Assembly (NCBI RefSeq): GCF_008365275.1
Contig: NZ_CP043504.1
Span: forward strand, 682,001-746,000
Origin: Protaetiibacter larvae
GTDB lineage: Bacteria; Actinomycetota; Actinomycetes; Actinomycetales; Microbacteriaceae
DNA: 64,000 bases
Direction: 5' to 3'
The notes beneath the pieces were generated by a model, which was given only the letters and a program-made list of their open reading frames with translations, ran no database searches and was not told the origin of the DNA. Position numbers and translations under genes: made by a program. Position 1 is the first letter of the stretch. Each line of letters starts with the position of its first letter. Below are positions 24,215 to 31,923 of this stretch, in pieces.

Positions 24215-24291
24215 GCCCTCACTCTCCGGCCCGCGCGGCCACAGCTTCTCCCTTTCCCCTTCAGCTGTGGGCATTCCCAGCTGTGGAGGGA

Positions 24292-24353
24292 ATCGAGCCG
24301 TCGTATCCGGGGCCCTATCCCGGGAGATAGGCCACCGGATACGACGGCTCGAT
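24292..24353. repeat. 62-bp palindrome, copy 2
   Basis: Base-for-base identical to 23212-23273, lying 1080 bases away in the divergent promoter region between the nuclease-fold gene and the RidA gene. Its position there shows it cannot be simply a transcription terminator for a converging pair. Confidence 0.92.
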
Positions 24354-24388
24354 GAGCGGGTGTCAGGGGAGGGGGGCACCCTGGAGGC

Positions 24389-24787
24389 ATGTCCACACCA
24401 CTCACCACTCACGTCGACCCGCCGTCCCTGGTCACGAGCCCCGCCTTCGCGCAGGGCGTGATCGTGCCCGCGGGGTCACTGCTCTTCGTCGGAGGCCAGA
24501 ACGGCATCGACGGCGAGGGCAACGTGCTCCAGGGCCTCGGCCCGCAGACCGAGCAGGCGCTGCGCAACGTCAAGGCGGTGCTCGCCGAGGCGGGCACCGG
24601 ACCCGAGCACGTCGCGAAGCTCACCATCTACCTCACGGCGGGCGCCGATCCGAACGAGGCCTACGGGGCGAGCGCCGCCGAGTGGCCGTACCGAACCGCG
24701 GTCACGGTCGTCACGGTGCAGCCCTCGCGTCCCGGCATCCTCGTCGAGATCGAGGCCGTCGCAGCGATCCCCGCGCCCGCACCCTAG
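24389..24787 (+). CDS. RidA family (YjgF/UK114) enamine/imine deaminase-like protein
   Basis: A 132-residue trimer-forming small protein. The core GSLLFVGGQNGIDGEGNVLQGLGPQTEQALRNVKAVLAEAGTGPEHVAKLTIYL and the C-terminal RPGILVEIEAVAAIP match the Rid family. The archetypal RidA arginine before the PGI-VEIEA end is present (SRPG), consistent with hydrolysis of reactive 2-aminoacrylate-type imines. Start ATG has GGAGG upstream. Its stop TAG overlaps the Xth stop in a shared CTAG. Confidence 0.88.
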   Translation: MSTPLTTHVDPPSLVTSPAFAQGVIVPAGSLLFVGGQNGIDGEGNVLQGLGPQTEQALRNVKAVLAEAGTGPEHVAKLTIYLTAGADPNEAYGASAAEWPYRTAVTVVTVQPSRPGILVEIEAVAAIPAPAP

Positions 24788-25623
24788 AAGATCATCGGGC
24801 GGTCGTCGTCGTCCTCGAGCCCCAGGTCGAGGTCGACCACGACGGGCACGTGGTCGCTCGGGCCGTCGCCCTTGCGCTCCTCGCGGTGGATGGAGGCGTC
24901 GACGACCCGGTCGGCGAACGCCTGCGAGCCGAGGATGAAGTCGATGCGCATGCCCTCGTTGCGGGGGAAGCGCAGTTGCTTGTAGTCCCAGAAGGTGAAA
25001 CCGTCGGGGCGGATCGGGCGCACGACATCCCGAAGCCCCGCCTTCTCGAACGCCGAGAACGCCGTGCGCTCGGGGGGCGAGATGTGGGTGGAGAGACCCG
25101 GGATGAAGCTCGGGTCGCCCACATCGGAGTCGAGCGGGGCGATGTTGAAGTCGCCCATGAGGGCGAGCGGCAGCTCAGGATCGGCGGCAAGCCAGTCGCG
25201 GGTGTCGGCGGCGAGGGTGGCGAGCCAGTCCAGCTTGTAGGCGTAGTGCGGGTCGTCGAGCGCGCGGCCGTTCGGCACGTACAGGCTCCACAGCCGCAGC
25301 CCCTCGATCGTGGCGCCGATCGCGCGGGCTTCGAGCGGCGCATCCGGGCCCTCGTGGCCCTTCAGGAAGCCGGGCTGTCCCGGGAAGCCGATCTCGACAT
25401 CCTCGATCGGGTGCCGGGAGGCGATCGCGACCCCGTTCCACTGGTTGAGGCCGTGCAGCACCACCTCGTAACCGGCCTCCTCGAAGGGGGCGAGGGGGAA
25501 CTGCGCCTCGGTGCACTTGATCTCCTGGAAGGCGACCACATCCACGTCTTCCCGCACCATCCAGTCGATCGCGCGGGCGTGCCTGCTGCGGATCGAGTTG
25601 ATGTTCCAGGTGGCGATACGCAT
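24784..25623 (-). CDS. xth: Exodeoxyribonuclease III (AP endonuclease)
   Basis: A 279-residue Mg-dependent nuclease of the exonuclease III family, acting in base-excision repair. It begins MRIATWNINSIRSRHARAIDW; catalytic blocks are VVAFQEIKC (metal-binding Glu), LYVPNGRALDDPHYAYKLDWL, LALMGDFNIAP (GDFN), RIDFILGS and the C-terminal DGPSDHVPVVVDLD (SDH). The ATG lies six bases after TAGCGT (leaderless), divergent from pyrE. The stop is shared with RidA through CTAG. Confidence 0.94.
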   Translation of the reverse strand: MRIATWNINSIRSRHARAIDWMVREDVDVVAFQEIKCTEAQFPLAPFEEAGYEVVLHGLNQWNGVAIASRHPIEDVEIGFPGQPGFLKGHEGPDAPLEARAIGATIEGLRLWSLYVPNGRALDDPHYAYKLDWLATLAADTRDWLAADPELPLALMGDFNIAPLDSDVGDPSFIPGLSTHISPPERTAFSAFEKAGLRDVVRPIRPDGFTFWDYKQLRFPRNEGMRIDFILGSQAFADRVVDASIHREERKGDGPSDHVPVVVDLDLGLEDDDDRPMIF

Positions 25624-25629
25624 GCCACA

Positions 25630-25635
25630 ACGCTA
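25630..25635 (-). promoter_or_regulatory. Leaderless -10 box TAGCGT for xth
   Basis: TAGCGT on the minus strand, six bases before the ATG at 25623. It lies 30 bases from the divergent pyrE box. Confidence 0.6.
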
Positions 25636-25665
25636 GCGGGGACGCCCGATCCCCACGGCTCGCCC

Positions 25666-25671
25666 TAGGCT
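25666..25671 (+). promoter_or_regulatory. Leaderless -10 box TAGGCT for pyrE
   Basis: TAGGCT is seven bases before the GTG at 25679, and no ribosome site intervenes. Confidence 0.62.
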
Positions 25672-25678
25672 GTAGGCC

Positions 25679-26233
25679 GTGACCGACGCGCGCAGCCAGC
25701 TCATCGAGTACATCTCGAAGGAGGCCGTCTTCCACGGCGACTTCACCCTCACGAGCGGCAAGAAGGCCAGCTACTACATCGACCTGCGCAAGGTGAGCCT
25801 CGACCACCGCGTCGCCCCGCTCATCGGGCAGGTCATGGTCGACCTCATCGCGCAGGTGCCCGACGTGGACGCCGTGGGCGGGCTCACGATGGGCGCCGAC
25901 CCGATCGCGGCTGCCGTGCTGCACCAGGCCGCCGCCCAGGGTCTCGGCTACGACGCCTTCGTGGTGCGCAAGGAGCCCAAGGACCACGGCCGCGGCAAGC
26001 AGGTGGAGGGACCGGAACTCGAGGGCAAGCGCGTGATCGTGCTCGAGGACACCTCCACGACGGGCGGTTCGCCGCTCAAGGCCATCGAGGCGCTCGAGAA
26101 GGTGGGAGCCGAGATCGCCGCCGTCGCCGTGGTCGTCGACCGGGCCACCGGCGCGCAGGAGCGCATCGAGGCCGCCGGCTTCCCCTACTTCGCCGCCATC
26201 CGCCTCGACGATCTCGGCCTCGCGCCGCAGTAG
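25679..26233 (+). CDS. pyrE: Orotate phosphoribosyltransferase
   Basis: A 184-residue enzyme joining orotate to PRPP in pyrimidine synthesis. Motifs are DFTLTSGKKASYYIDLRK, VGGLTMGADPIAAAVL, FVVRKEPKDHGRGKQVEG and the PRPP-binding loop VIVLEDTSTTGGSPLKAIE. GTG start, leaderless by the TAGGCT box. It stands alone rather than in a pyr operon; the downstream gene begins 27 bases later on the same strand. Confidence 0.96.
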   Translation: MTDARSQLIEYISKEAVFHGDFTLTSGKKASYYIDLRKVSLDHRVAPLIGQVMVDLIAQVPDVDAVGGLTMGADPIAAAVLHQAAAQGLGYDAFVVRKEPKDHGRGKQVEGPELEGKRVIVLEDTSTTGGSPLKAIEALEKVGAEIAAVAVVVDRATGAQERIEAAGFPYFAAIRLDDLGLAPQ

Positions 26234-26260
26234 GCGCACCTCCCCGCGACACGAGCACCC

Positions 26261-27490
26261 ATGAACGACCGCCCCGGAGACGACGACACCCCGTCCGTTC
26301 CGCCGACCGTGCCGCCGGCATCGGGTGGCGGTTTCGCCTGGGGGCTCACGCCGCGGGCCGCCGAGCCGCAGCCTCCCGCGACGACGCCGGAGCCCGAGCC
26401 GCTGGAGCCGCTCGAACCGCTCGTTCCGGCGTGGACGCCCGCGGTGTCCAACCCGCCCGTGCCTCCCGCGAGTCCTGTGCCGCCGCTGAACCCCGTGCCG
26501 CCCGCGAGCCCTGTGCCGCCGCCGCTCATCGAGCCCGCGCCGACCGTCGCGTGGACTCCTCCGCCCCTCGAGCCGCCGCGGCCGCCGGAGGTCGCCCCGG
26601 ATGCGGTCGACGCGCCCGGATGGGACCAGCCGACCCAGCTCATCGACGAGGTGCCCGAGGCGCCTGCCGTGCCCGCCCCAGCCGACCCGGTCGCCGACCT
26701 CGCCGCGACCGAACTGCTGCTGGGCGCCGGGACGACCGCGCACGATGCCGGCACCACCTCCGCTCTCGACGCCCTCTTCGGCGAACAGAACTTCCGCGAC
26801 TACGACGCCGAACCGGTCACACGGGTGGCGCCCGCCCCGGCCGGGGAGCGGCGCGCCGCGACCGTCGACGTGTCCGAGCGGCCCGGGATCAGCCGCGCCC
26901 AGCGGGTCCTGTTGAGCGTGGTCGGCGGGCTCGTGGCCCTGCTCGCCCTCGCGGCGCTGTTCCTGCTGGGCACCCGGCTGCCCGGTCTCATCGGCCCCGC
27001 GCCGGTCGTCACCCCGAGCGCCTCGCCGTCCCCGTCGCCGAGCCCGTCGCCCACCACCGAGCCGGTCGGACCGGTGGAGCCCGGCACCTGGAGATGGAAC
27101 GAGCTGCGCGGAGGCGAATGCCTCGACCCCTTCGAGGACCCGTGGGCCGAGGAGTTCACGGTCGTCGACTGCGCGAACCCGCATCCCGCGCAGCTCGTCT
27201 ACCGCGGCACCTTCCCGCCCTCCGCGGAGGGCGTGACCGACGACGCATTCCCGGGCGTCGAGGCACTGCAGGGCCAGCTCTCCCTGCTGTGCACGGCGCC
27301 GGGGGTGGTGGATCTGGCCGCCGCGGCGCAGTACCCCGACGTGCAGTTCCAGGGCAGCTACCCGGCGACCCAGGAGCAGTGGGATGCCGGCGAGCGGCAC
27401 TTCTACTGCTTCGTGAGCCGGGGCTCGGGCGAACCGCTCACCGGCTCGATCGCGGTGCCGCCGCCCGCACCCGCCGCACCCGCGGCCTGA
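26261..27490 (+). CDS. Septum-formation-domain membrane protein with proline-rich cytoplasmic region
   Basis: A 409-residue protein. Residues 1-200 are extremely Pro-rich (PVPPASPVPPLNPVPPASPVPPP) and presumably disordered in the cytoplasm; one transmembrane helix follows (about 213-237, VLLSVVGGLVALLALAALFLLG), then a Ser-Pro linker (SPSPSPSPSP) and an extracytoplasmic domain with RGGECLDPFEDPW...VVDCANPHPAQLVYRG, the septum_form pattern (GxCL...V.C..PH..qlv). Four extracytoplasmic cysteines could form disulfides. The family is associated with actinobacterial septation; the exact role is unknown. Confidence 0.8.
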   Translation: MNDRPGDDDTPSVPPTVPPASGGGFAWGLTPRAAEPQPPATTPEPEPLEPLEPLVPAWTPAVSNPPVPPASPVPPLNPVPPASPVPPPLIEPAPTVAWTPPPLEPPRPPEVAPDAVDAPGWDQPTQLIDEVPEAPAVPAPADPVADLAATELLLGAGTTAHDAGTTSALDALFGEQNFRDYDAEPVTRVAPAPAGERRAATVDVSERPGISRAQRVLLSVVGGLVALLALAALFLLGTRLPGLIGPAPVVTPSASPSPSPSPSPTTEPVGPVEPGTWRWNELRGGECLDPFEDPWAEEFTVVDCANPHPAQLVYRGTFPPSAEGVTDDAFPGVEALQGQLSLLCTAPGVVDLAAAAQYPDVQFQGSYPATQEQWDAGERHFYCFVSRGSGEPLTGSIAVPPPAPAAPAA

Positions 27491-27493
27491 GCC

Positions 27494-28279
27494 TCACGGC
27501 AGCAGTTCGTGCACCCCGGCGAGGATCTCGTCGGGACGGAACGGGTAACGCTCGATCTCGGTCTGGTCGCTGATGCCGGTGAGCACGAGCACCGTGTGCA
27601 GGCCCGCCTCGATGCCCGCCACGATGTCGGTGTCCATCCGGTCGCCGATCATGGCGGTGGTCTCGGAGTGGGCGCCGATCTTGTTCATCGCGGATCGGAA
27701 CATCATGGGGTTCGGCTTGCCCACGATGTAGGGGTCCTTGCCGGTCGCCTTCGTGATGAGCGCCGCGATGGCACCCGTCGCAGGGAGCACGCCGTCCGCG
27801 GACGGGCCGGTCGCGTCCGGGTTGGTGGCGATGAAGCGCGCGCCGTCGTTGATGAGACGGATCGCCTTCGTGATCGCCTCGAAGGAGTAGTTGCGGGTCT
27901 CGCCCACCACCACGAAGTCGGGGGCGGTCTCGGTCATCACGAAACCGGCCTCGTGCAACGCCGTGGTGAGCCCCGCCTCGCCGATCACGAACGCCGAGCC
28001 GCCGGGGATCTGGCTCTTGCAGAACTCGGCGGTCGCGAGGGCGCTCGTCCAGATGCGCTCCTCGGGGACCTCGAGACCGGATGCGCGCAGCCGCGCCGCG
28101 AGGTCCCGCGGCGTGAAGATCGAGTTGTTCGTCAGAACGAGGAACGGGGTGGCCGCCTCCACCCAGCTGCGGATGAGCTCGGGTGCGCCGGGAAGCGGGT
28201 TGTTCTCATGGACGAGCACGCCGTCCATGTCGGTCAGCCAGCTCTCGATCGGGGGGCGGGCGTCGTGGCGCGGGTTCAT
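27494..28279 (-). CDS. HAD-IIA family phosphatase (NagD-like)
   Basis: A 261-residue cytosolic haloacid-dehalogenase hydrolase. Motif I is LTDMDGVLVHEN (nucleophile Asp about residue 18), motif II PFLVLTNNS, motif III Lys in VGKPNPMMF, motif IV MIGDRMDTDIVAGIEAGL. This is the NagD/4-nitrophenylphosphatase/nucleotidase group that dephosphorylates small phosphomonoesters such as UMP or glycolytic by-products. The ATG follows TAGCCT by six bases (leaderless). Its stop is three bases from the septum-protein stop on the other strand. Confidence 0.9.
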   Translation of the reverse strand: MNPRHDARPPIESWLTDMDGVLVHENNPLPGAPELIRSWVEAATPFLVLTNNSIFTPRDLAARLRASGLEVPEERIWTSALATAEFCKSQIPGGSAFVIGEAGLTTALHEAGFVMTETAPDFVVVGETRNYSFEAITKAIRLINDGARFIATNPDATGPSADGVLPATGAIAALITKATGKDPYIVGKPNPMMFRSAMNKIGAHSETTAMIGDRMDTDIVAGIEAGLHTVLVLTGISDQTEIERYPFRPDEILAGVHELLP

Positions 28280-28285
28280 GCCCCC

Positions 28286-28291
28286 AGGCTA
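28286..28291 (-). promoter_or_regulatory. Leaderless -10 box TAGCCT for the NagD-like gene
   Basis: TAGCCT on the minus strand is separated by six G/C bases from the ATG at 28279. Confidence 0.6.
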
Positions 28292-28308
28292 CCGATCGCG
28301 CTCCGGTG

Positions 28309-28470
28309 AGAAATGCAGGAGCCGTCGGCGGATCGCCCTCCCGCCCGGTCCAGAAATGCAGGAGGCTTCTGCCGCATCCCGCCGGTTTTCGGCCCACAGC
28401 ATCCGCCCGGGGCAGATTCTCCTGCATTTCTGAGGGGGCGCGGCGCGTCACTCCTGCATTTCTGGACCGG
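28309..28470. repeat. AGAAATGCAGGA repeat cluster, two nested inverted pairs
   Basis: Four copies of the 12-base core: forward at 28309-28320 and 28352-28363, reverse at 28420-28431 and 28452-28463. The second and fourth copies extend to a perfect 20-base inverted repeat (28345-28364 with 28451-28470). The same core forms the pair at 12904-12997. The right arm encodes the last residues and stop codon of the methyltransferase gene. Confidence 0.88.
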
Positions 28471-29356
28471 ATCCGCCCGAGGTGGACGCGGTGAGGATGC
28501 GCGCCCGTGGCAGCCGGGCGCGCATGACGTCCACGGCGTCCGGGCTCTGGTCGACGAGCAGGAAGCGGCGGCCGAGGGCTGCGGCGACGGCGCCCGTGGT
28601 GCCCGAACCCGCGAACAGGTCGAGCACGGCATCCCCCGGCGCCGAGGATGCCTGCACGATGCGCCGCAGGATGCCTTCGGGCTTCTGGGTGGGGTATCCG
28701 GTGCGCTCCGAGCCGTTGGTGGCGACGATCGTGTGCCACCACACGTCGGTCGGCAGCTTGCCGCGTTGCACCTTCTCGGGCGTGACGAGGCCGGGCGCCA
28801 TGTACGGCTCGCGGTCGACGGATGCGTTGTCGAAGTAGTAGGCGAGCGGATCCTTCACGTACACGAGGATCGTGTCGTGCTTCGCCGGCCAGCGGCGGTT
28901 GGTCTTGCCGCCGTAGTCGTAGGCCCAGATGAGCTCGTTGAGGAAGCTGTCGCGGCCGAACAGCGCGTCGAGCGCGACCTTCGCGTAGTGCGCCTCGCGA
29001 TAGTCGAGGTGCAGGTAGAGGGTGCCGCGGGCATCCAGCAGTCGCCAGGCCTCGGCGAGCCGTGGCTCGAGGAAGCCCCAGTAGTCCTCGAAGCGGTCGT
29101 CGTAGCCGTAGAGGGTGCGGGTGACCGAGCGGTAGCGCTCGCCGCCGAAGCCGGAGCGGTCGCCGTCCGGGTCGCGCACGGTCTCGAGGCGCTGGTGCTG
29201 CTGGGTGCGCCCGGTGTTGAACGGCGGATCGAGGTAGATGAGGCGGAAGCTCGCGTCGGGCAGGTGGCGGGCTACCGCGAGGTTGTCGCCGAGCACGATC
29301 GTGTCCGGGCTCGCGGCGTCCCACGCGCCCGCGCTCCAGCGCGCATCCGCAGACAT
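28448..29356 (-). CDS. Site-specific DNA methyltransferase (beta-type amino-methyltransferase)
   Basis: A 302-residue adenine-N6 or cytosine-N4 methyltransferase. Motif IV is LDPPFNTG (about residues 42-49) near the N-terminus, and motif I is LDLFAGSGTTG near the C-terminus, with TGYPTQKPE (motif X-like) between, i.e. the beta-group order IV...X-I. No restriction endonuclease gene lies nearby, so it is an orphan. The ATG follows TAAGGT by six bases. The final residues PEMQE and the stop are encoded by one arm of the AGAAATGCAGGA inverted repeat, suggesting the original 3' end was replaced. Confidence 0.85.
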   Translation of the reverse strand: MSADARWSAGAWDAASPDTIVLGDNLAVARHLPDASFRLIYLDPPFNTGRTQQHQRLETVRDPDGDRSGFGGERYRSVTRTLYGYDDRFEDYWGFLEPRLAEAWRLLDARGTLYLHLDYREAHYAKVALDALFGRDSFLNELIWAYDYGGKTNRRWPAKHDTILVYVKDPLAYYFDNASVDREPYMAPGLVTPEKVQRGKLPTDVWWHTIVATNGSERTGYPTQKPEGILRRIVQASSAPGDAVLDLFAGSGTTGAVAAALGRRFLLVDQSPDAVDVMRARLPRARILTASTSGGSGPEMQE

Positions 29357-29362
29357 GCGCCG

Positions 29363-29368
29363 ACCTTA
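29363..29368 (-). promoter_or_regulatory. Leaderless -10 box TAAGGT for the methyltransferase gene
   Basis: TAAGGT on the minus strand, exactly six bases before the ATG at 29356. Confidence 0.55.
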
Positions 29369-29394
29369 ACAGCCCCCACCGCCTCGGGTGTTCA

Positions 29395-29468
29395 TGGCGC
29401 GGCTGGAGCCGTGCCCTCGCGGCGGGAGGCGTTTCCCCCGCCGCGAGGGCACGGCTCCAGCCGCGCCA
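29395..29468. repeat. Inverted repeat with perfect 32-bp arms (TGGCGCGGCTGGAGCC family)
   Basis: Arms 29395-29426 and 29437-29468 are exact reverse complements over 32 bases with a 10-base loop, beginning TGGCGCGGCTGGAGCCGTGC. It lies exactly between the two divergent leaderless promoters of the DNA and RNA methyltransferase genes. Related elements are at 36924-36997 and 57259-57290. Confidence 0.93.
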
Positions 29469-29473
29469 CGATC

Positions 29474-29479
29474 TACGCT
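29474..29479 (+). promoter_or_regulatory. Leaderless -10 box TACGCT for the RNA methyltransferase gene
   Basis: TACGCT is six bases before the GTG at 29486. Confidence 0.58.
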
Positions 29480-29485
29480 CGGGAT

Positions 29486-30106
29486 GTGGAGGAAGCGGAC
29501 CGCGCACCCGTCGGGGTGGGGCCGTGGCCGGGCGGGCGCGCGGCCTGGCCGAGCGACCCGCGGTACGACCCGGAGCTGCTGGAGAACGGCGATGCGCGCA
29601 ACGTAGTCGACCGCTACCGCTACTGGCGGCTCGAGGCGATCGTGGCCGACCTCGACGCGCGCCGGCACCCGTTCCACGTGGCGATCGAGAACTGGCAGCA
29701 CGACCTCAACATCGGCTCGATCGTGCGTACCGCGAACGCCTTCGCCGCCGAGGCGGTGCACATCGTGGGTCGTCGGCGCTGGAACCGTCGCGGGGCGATG
29801 GTGACCGACCGCTACCAGCACATCGAGCACCAACCGACGATCGACGACCTCGTCGCGTGGGCGGCGGAGCGCGGACTGCCGATCGTGGCCGTCGACAACA
29901 CCGAGGGCGCCGTCGACCTCGATGCGTTCCGGATGCCGGAGCGCTGCATCCTGCTGTTCGGCCAGGAGGGACCGGGCCTCACGGATGCCGCGCTCACCGC
30001 CGCATCCGCCCACGTGCAGATCCGCCAGTTCGGCTCGACGCGCTCGATCAACGCCGCTGCCGCCGCCGCGATCGTCATGCACTCCTGGATCCGCCAGCAC
30101 GCCTAG
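29486..30106 (+). CDS. TrmH/SpoU-family RNA 2'-O-methyltransferase
   Basis: A 206-residue SPOUT methyltransferase. The three family motifs are ENWQHDLNIGSIVRTANAF (motif 1, about 69-87), CILLFGQEGPGLTDAAL (motif 2) and FGSTRSINAAAAAAIVMHSW (motif 3), forming the trefoil knot that binds S-adenosylmethionine. It modifies a ribose in tRNA or rRNA; the target is unknown. GTG start at 29486 chosen because TACGCT lies six bases upstream and the ATG two bases earlier is out of frame. Confidence 0.9.
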   Translation: MEEADRAPVGVGPWPGGRAAWPSDPRYDPELLENGDARNVVDRYRYWRLEAIVADLDARRHPFHVAIENWQHDLNIGSIVRTANAFAAEAVHIVGRRRWNRRGAMVTDRYQHIEHQPTIDDLVAWAAERGLPIVAVDNTEGAVDLDAFRMPERCILLFGQEGPGLTDAALTAASAHVQIRQFGSTRSINAAAAAAIVMHSWIRQHA

Positions 30107-30109
30107 AGT

Positions 30110-30175
30110 CCCCGAAAGTACGCACTTCGGGGGCTCCCAGCGGCGTGTCGACCCCAGAAGTACGTGCTTTCGGGG
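30110..30175. repeat. Inverted repeat, CCCCGAAAGTACG family, copy 1
   Basis: Arms 30110-30128 (CCCCGAAAGTACGCACTTC) and 30157-30175 pair with two mismatches around a 28-base spacer, between the stops of the convergent RNA methyltransferase and YhgE-like genes. Related copies are at 33250-33315 and 41150-41223. Confidence 0.88.
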
Positions 30176-30195
30176 AGATCGCGGAGGGGGCGGGC

Positions 30196-31923
30196 TCAGC
30201 CGATGAGCGAGGGCTCCAGGTCGCGCAGGGTGCGGAAGTGCGTCATGCGGGTCACGCCGAGCGCCGCGAAGCCGAGCGCCACGAGCGTCCAGCCGGCCAG
30301 CACGAGGGCGTCGATCAGCGCGCGGCCCACATCGCCCCCGTACATGAACTGCCGGATGGCGTCCACCGCGTAGCCCATCGGCAGCACGTGGTGCAGGCTC
30401 GCGAGCGGCTCCGGCAGCGTCTGCCACGGGAACGTCCCGCCCGCCGTCACGAGCTGCAGCACCATGAGCACGAGGCCCGTGAACTGGCCCACCGACCCGA
30501 GCCACACGTTGAGCGCCAGGATGATCGCCGCGAAGCACAGCGCGGCGAGCGCCATCATCCCGAACACCCCCCACGGCACCGCCATGGCGAAGCCGAGCGG
30601 GCCGGCCACCACCAGGAACAGCGCCGCCATCTGCAGCACCCCCAGGATGCCGGGGGTGAGCCAGCCGGCGAGCGTCACCTTGATCGGCGAGTGCAGCGCC
30701 GTGATCGCGCGGCGCGATACGGGCTTCACGATGAGGAACAGCGCGTAGATGCCGATCCATGCGGCGAGCGACACGAAGAACGGCGCGAGCCCCGCCCCGT
30801 AGTTGGACGCCTGCGCGAGGTTGGAGGTCTCGAGTGCGACCGGGTCGGCGAGTGCCGCGGCCTGCGTCGCCCGTGCGTCGGCGTCCTGGTCGGGCAGCTG
30901 CGCGAGCCCGGCGTCGAGCCCGTCGCGCAACTCCCGGGCGCCCGTGTCGAGGGCGCCGAGCCCGTCGCGCAGCTGGGCGGCACCCGACGCCGCGGAGGCC
31001 GCGCCGTCGGCCACCTGACGCGCGCCGGCCGCGAGCTGGTCGATCCGATCCACGGTCGTGCGGACGGTCGCGTCGGCGTCGTCGATCGCCGAGCCGACCG
31101 AATCGAGGCGCGCGAGCACCGCGTCCGCCTGCTCGGGGGTGAGTCCGGCGGCGGCCAGCTGCGCGGCGATGTCGGCGCGTGCCCGCGGCAGGCTCGCGTA
31201 CACCTGGTGCTCGGCGGCGGCGAGCCGGTCGGCCTGCGCCGCGAGCGCGGCGTTGCCGTCGGCCACCTGGGCGGCTCCCGCGGCGAGCGTGCTCGTGCCG
31301 TCGGCGAGGCTCGTGGCCCCCGACGCCGCATCCGCGGTGCCGTCGGCGAGTCGCACGGCCCCGGAGGCGGCATCCGCCATGCCCACCCGGATGTCGGCCA
31401 CGCCGTCGAGCAGTTGCCGCACCGCCTGCTCGGTCACCTGGCGGGTCACCGAGCCGAGCACGGTCTCGGCTGCCTGGTTGCCGATCGTGGTCGCGAGGTA
31501 GCTGCCCGCGTCGTTGGTGGCGAGCTCGAGTCGGGCCGGGTGGGGTGCGTCGTCCGCTGCGGAGAGCAGGGAGGCGGTGAAGTCCTGCGGGATCGTCACC
31601 GCGAAGTCGTAGCGCGAGGCGGCGAGCCCGGAGGCGGCGTCGGCGGCGCTCACCTCCCGCCAGTCGAAGGTGCCGTCGTCGAGCAGCTCGTCGGCGACCT
31701 CGCGGCCCACGACCACGTGCTCGCCGTCGCGCTCGCCGCCGGCATCCTGCATGACGAGCGCGACCGGGATCCGGTCGAAGTGCGCGTCCGGGTCCTGGTT
31801 GGCCCACAGGTAGAGGCCCCCGTAGAGCACGGGGACGGTGCACAGCGCGAGGAGTGCGACGAGCGCCATCGGGGTGGCGGTGAGACGACGGAACTCGGCC
31901 TGGATCATGGCGGGGATCTTCAC
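30196..31923 (-). CDS. YhgE/Pip-type membrane protein (ABC-2 permease-like)
   Basis: A 575-residue protein with the YhgE/Pip layout: one transmembrane helix near residue 20-37, a large extracytoplasmic domain with repeated ADGTADAASGATSLADG-like units (about 190-320, the X3LADG repeats typical of this group), and five C-terminal transmembrane helices (about 355-560) of ABC-2 permease type. Such proteins relate to the phage-infection protein Pip and to ESX/type VII-like secretion accessories; the role here is unknown. GTG start overlapping the stop of the ABC-like gene (GTGA). Last gene of the TetR operon. Confidence 0.85.
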   Translation of the reverse strand: MKIPAMIQAEFRRLTATPMALVALLALCTVPVLYGGLYLWANQDPDAHFDRIPVALVMQDAGGERDGEHVVVGREVADELLDDGTFDWREVSAADAASGLAASRYDFAVTIPQDFTASLLSAADDAPHPARLELATNDAGSYLATTIGNQAAETVLGSVTRQVTEQAVRQLLDGVADIRVGMADAASGAVRLADGTADAASGATSLADGTSTLAAGAAQVADGNAALAAQADRLAAAEHQVYASLPRARADIAAQLAAAGLTPEQADAVLARLDSVGSAIDDADATVRTTVDRIDQLAAGARQVADGAASAASGAAQLRDGLGALDTGARELRDGLDAGLAQLPDQDADARATQAAALADPVALETSNLAQASNYGAGLAPFFVSLAAWIGIYALFLIVKPVSRRAITALHSPIKVTLAGWLTPGILGVLQMAALFLVVAGPLGFAMAVPWGVFGMMALAALCFAAIILALNVWLGSVGQFTGLVLMVLQLVTAGGTFPWQTLPEPLASLHHVLPMGYAVDAIRQFMYGGDVGRALIDALVLAGWTLVALGFAALGVTRMTHFRTLRDLEPSLIG

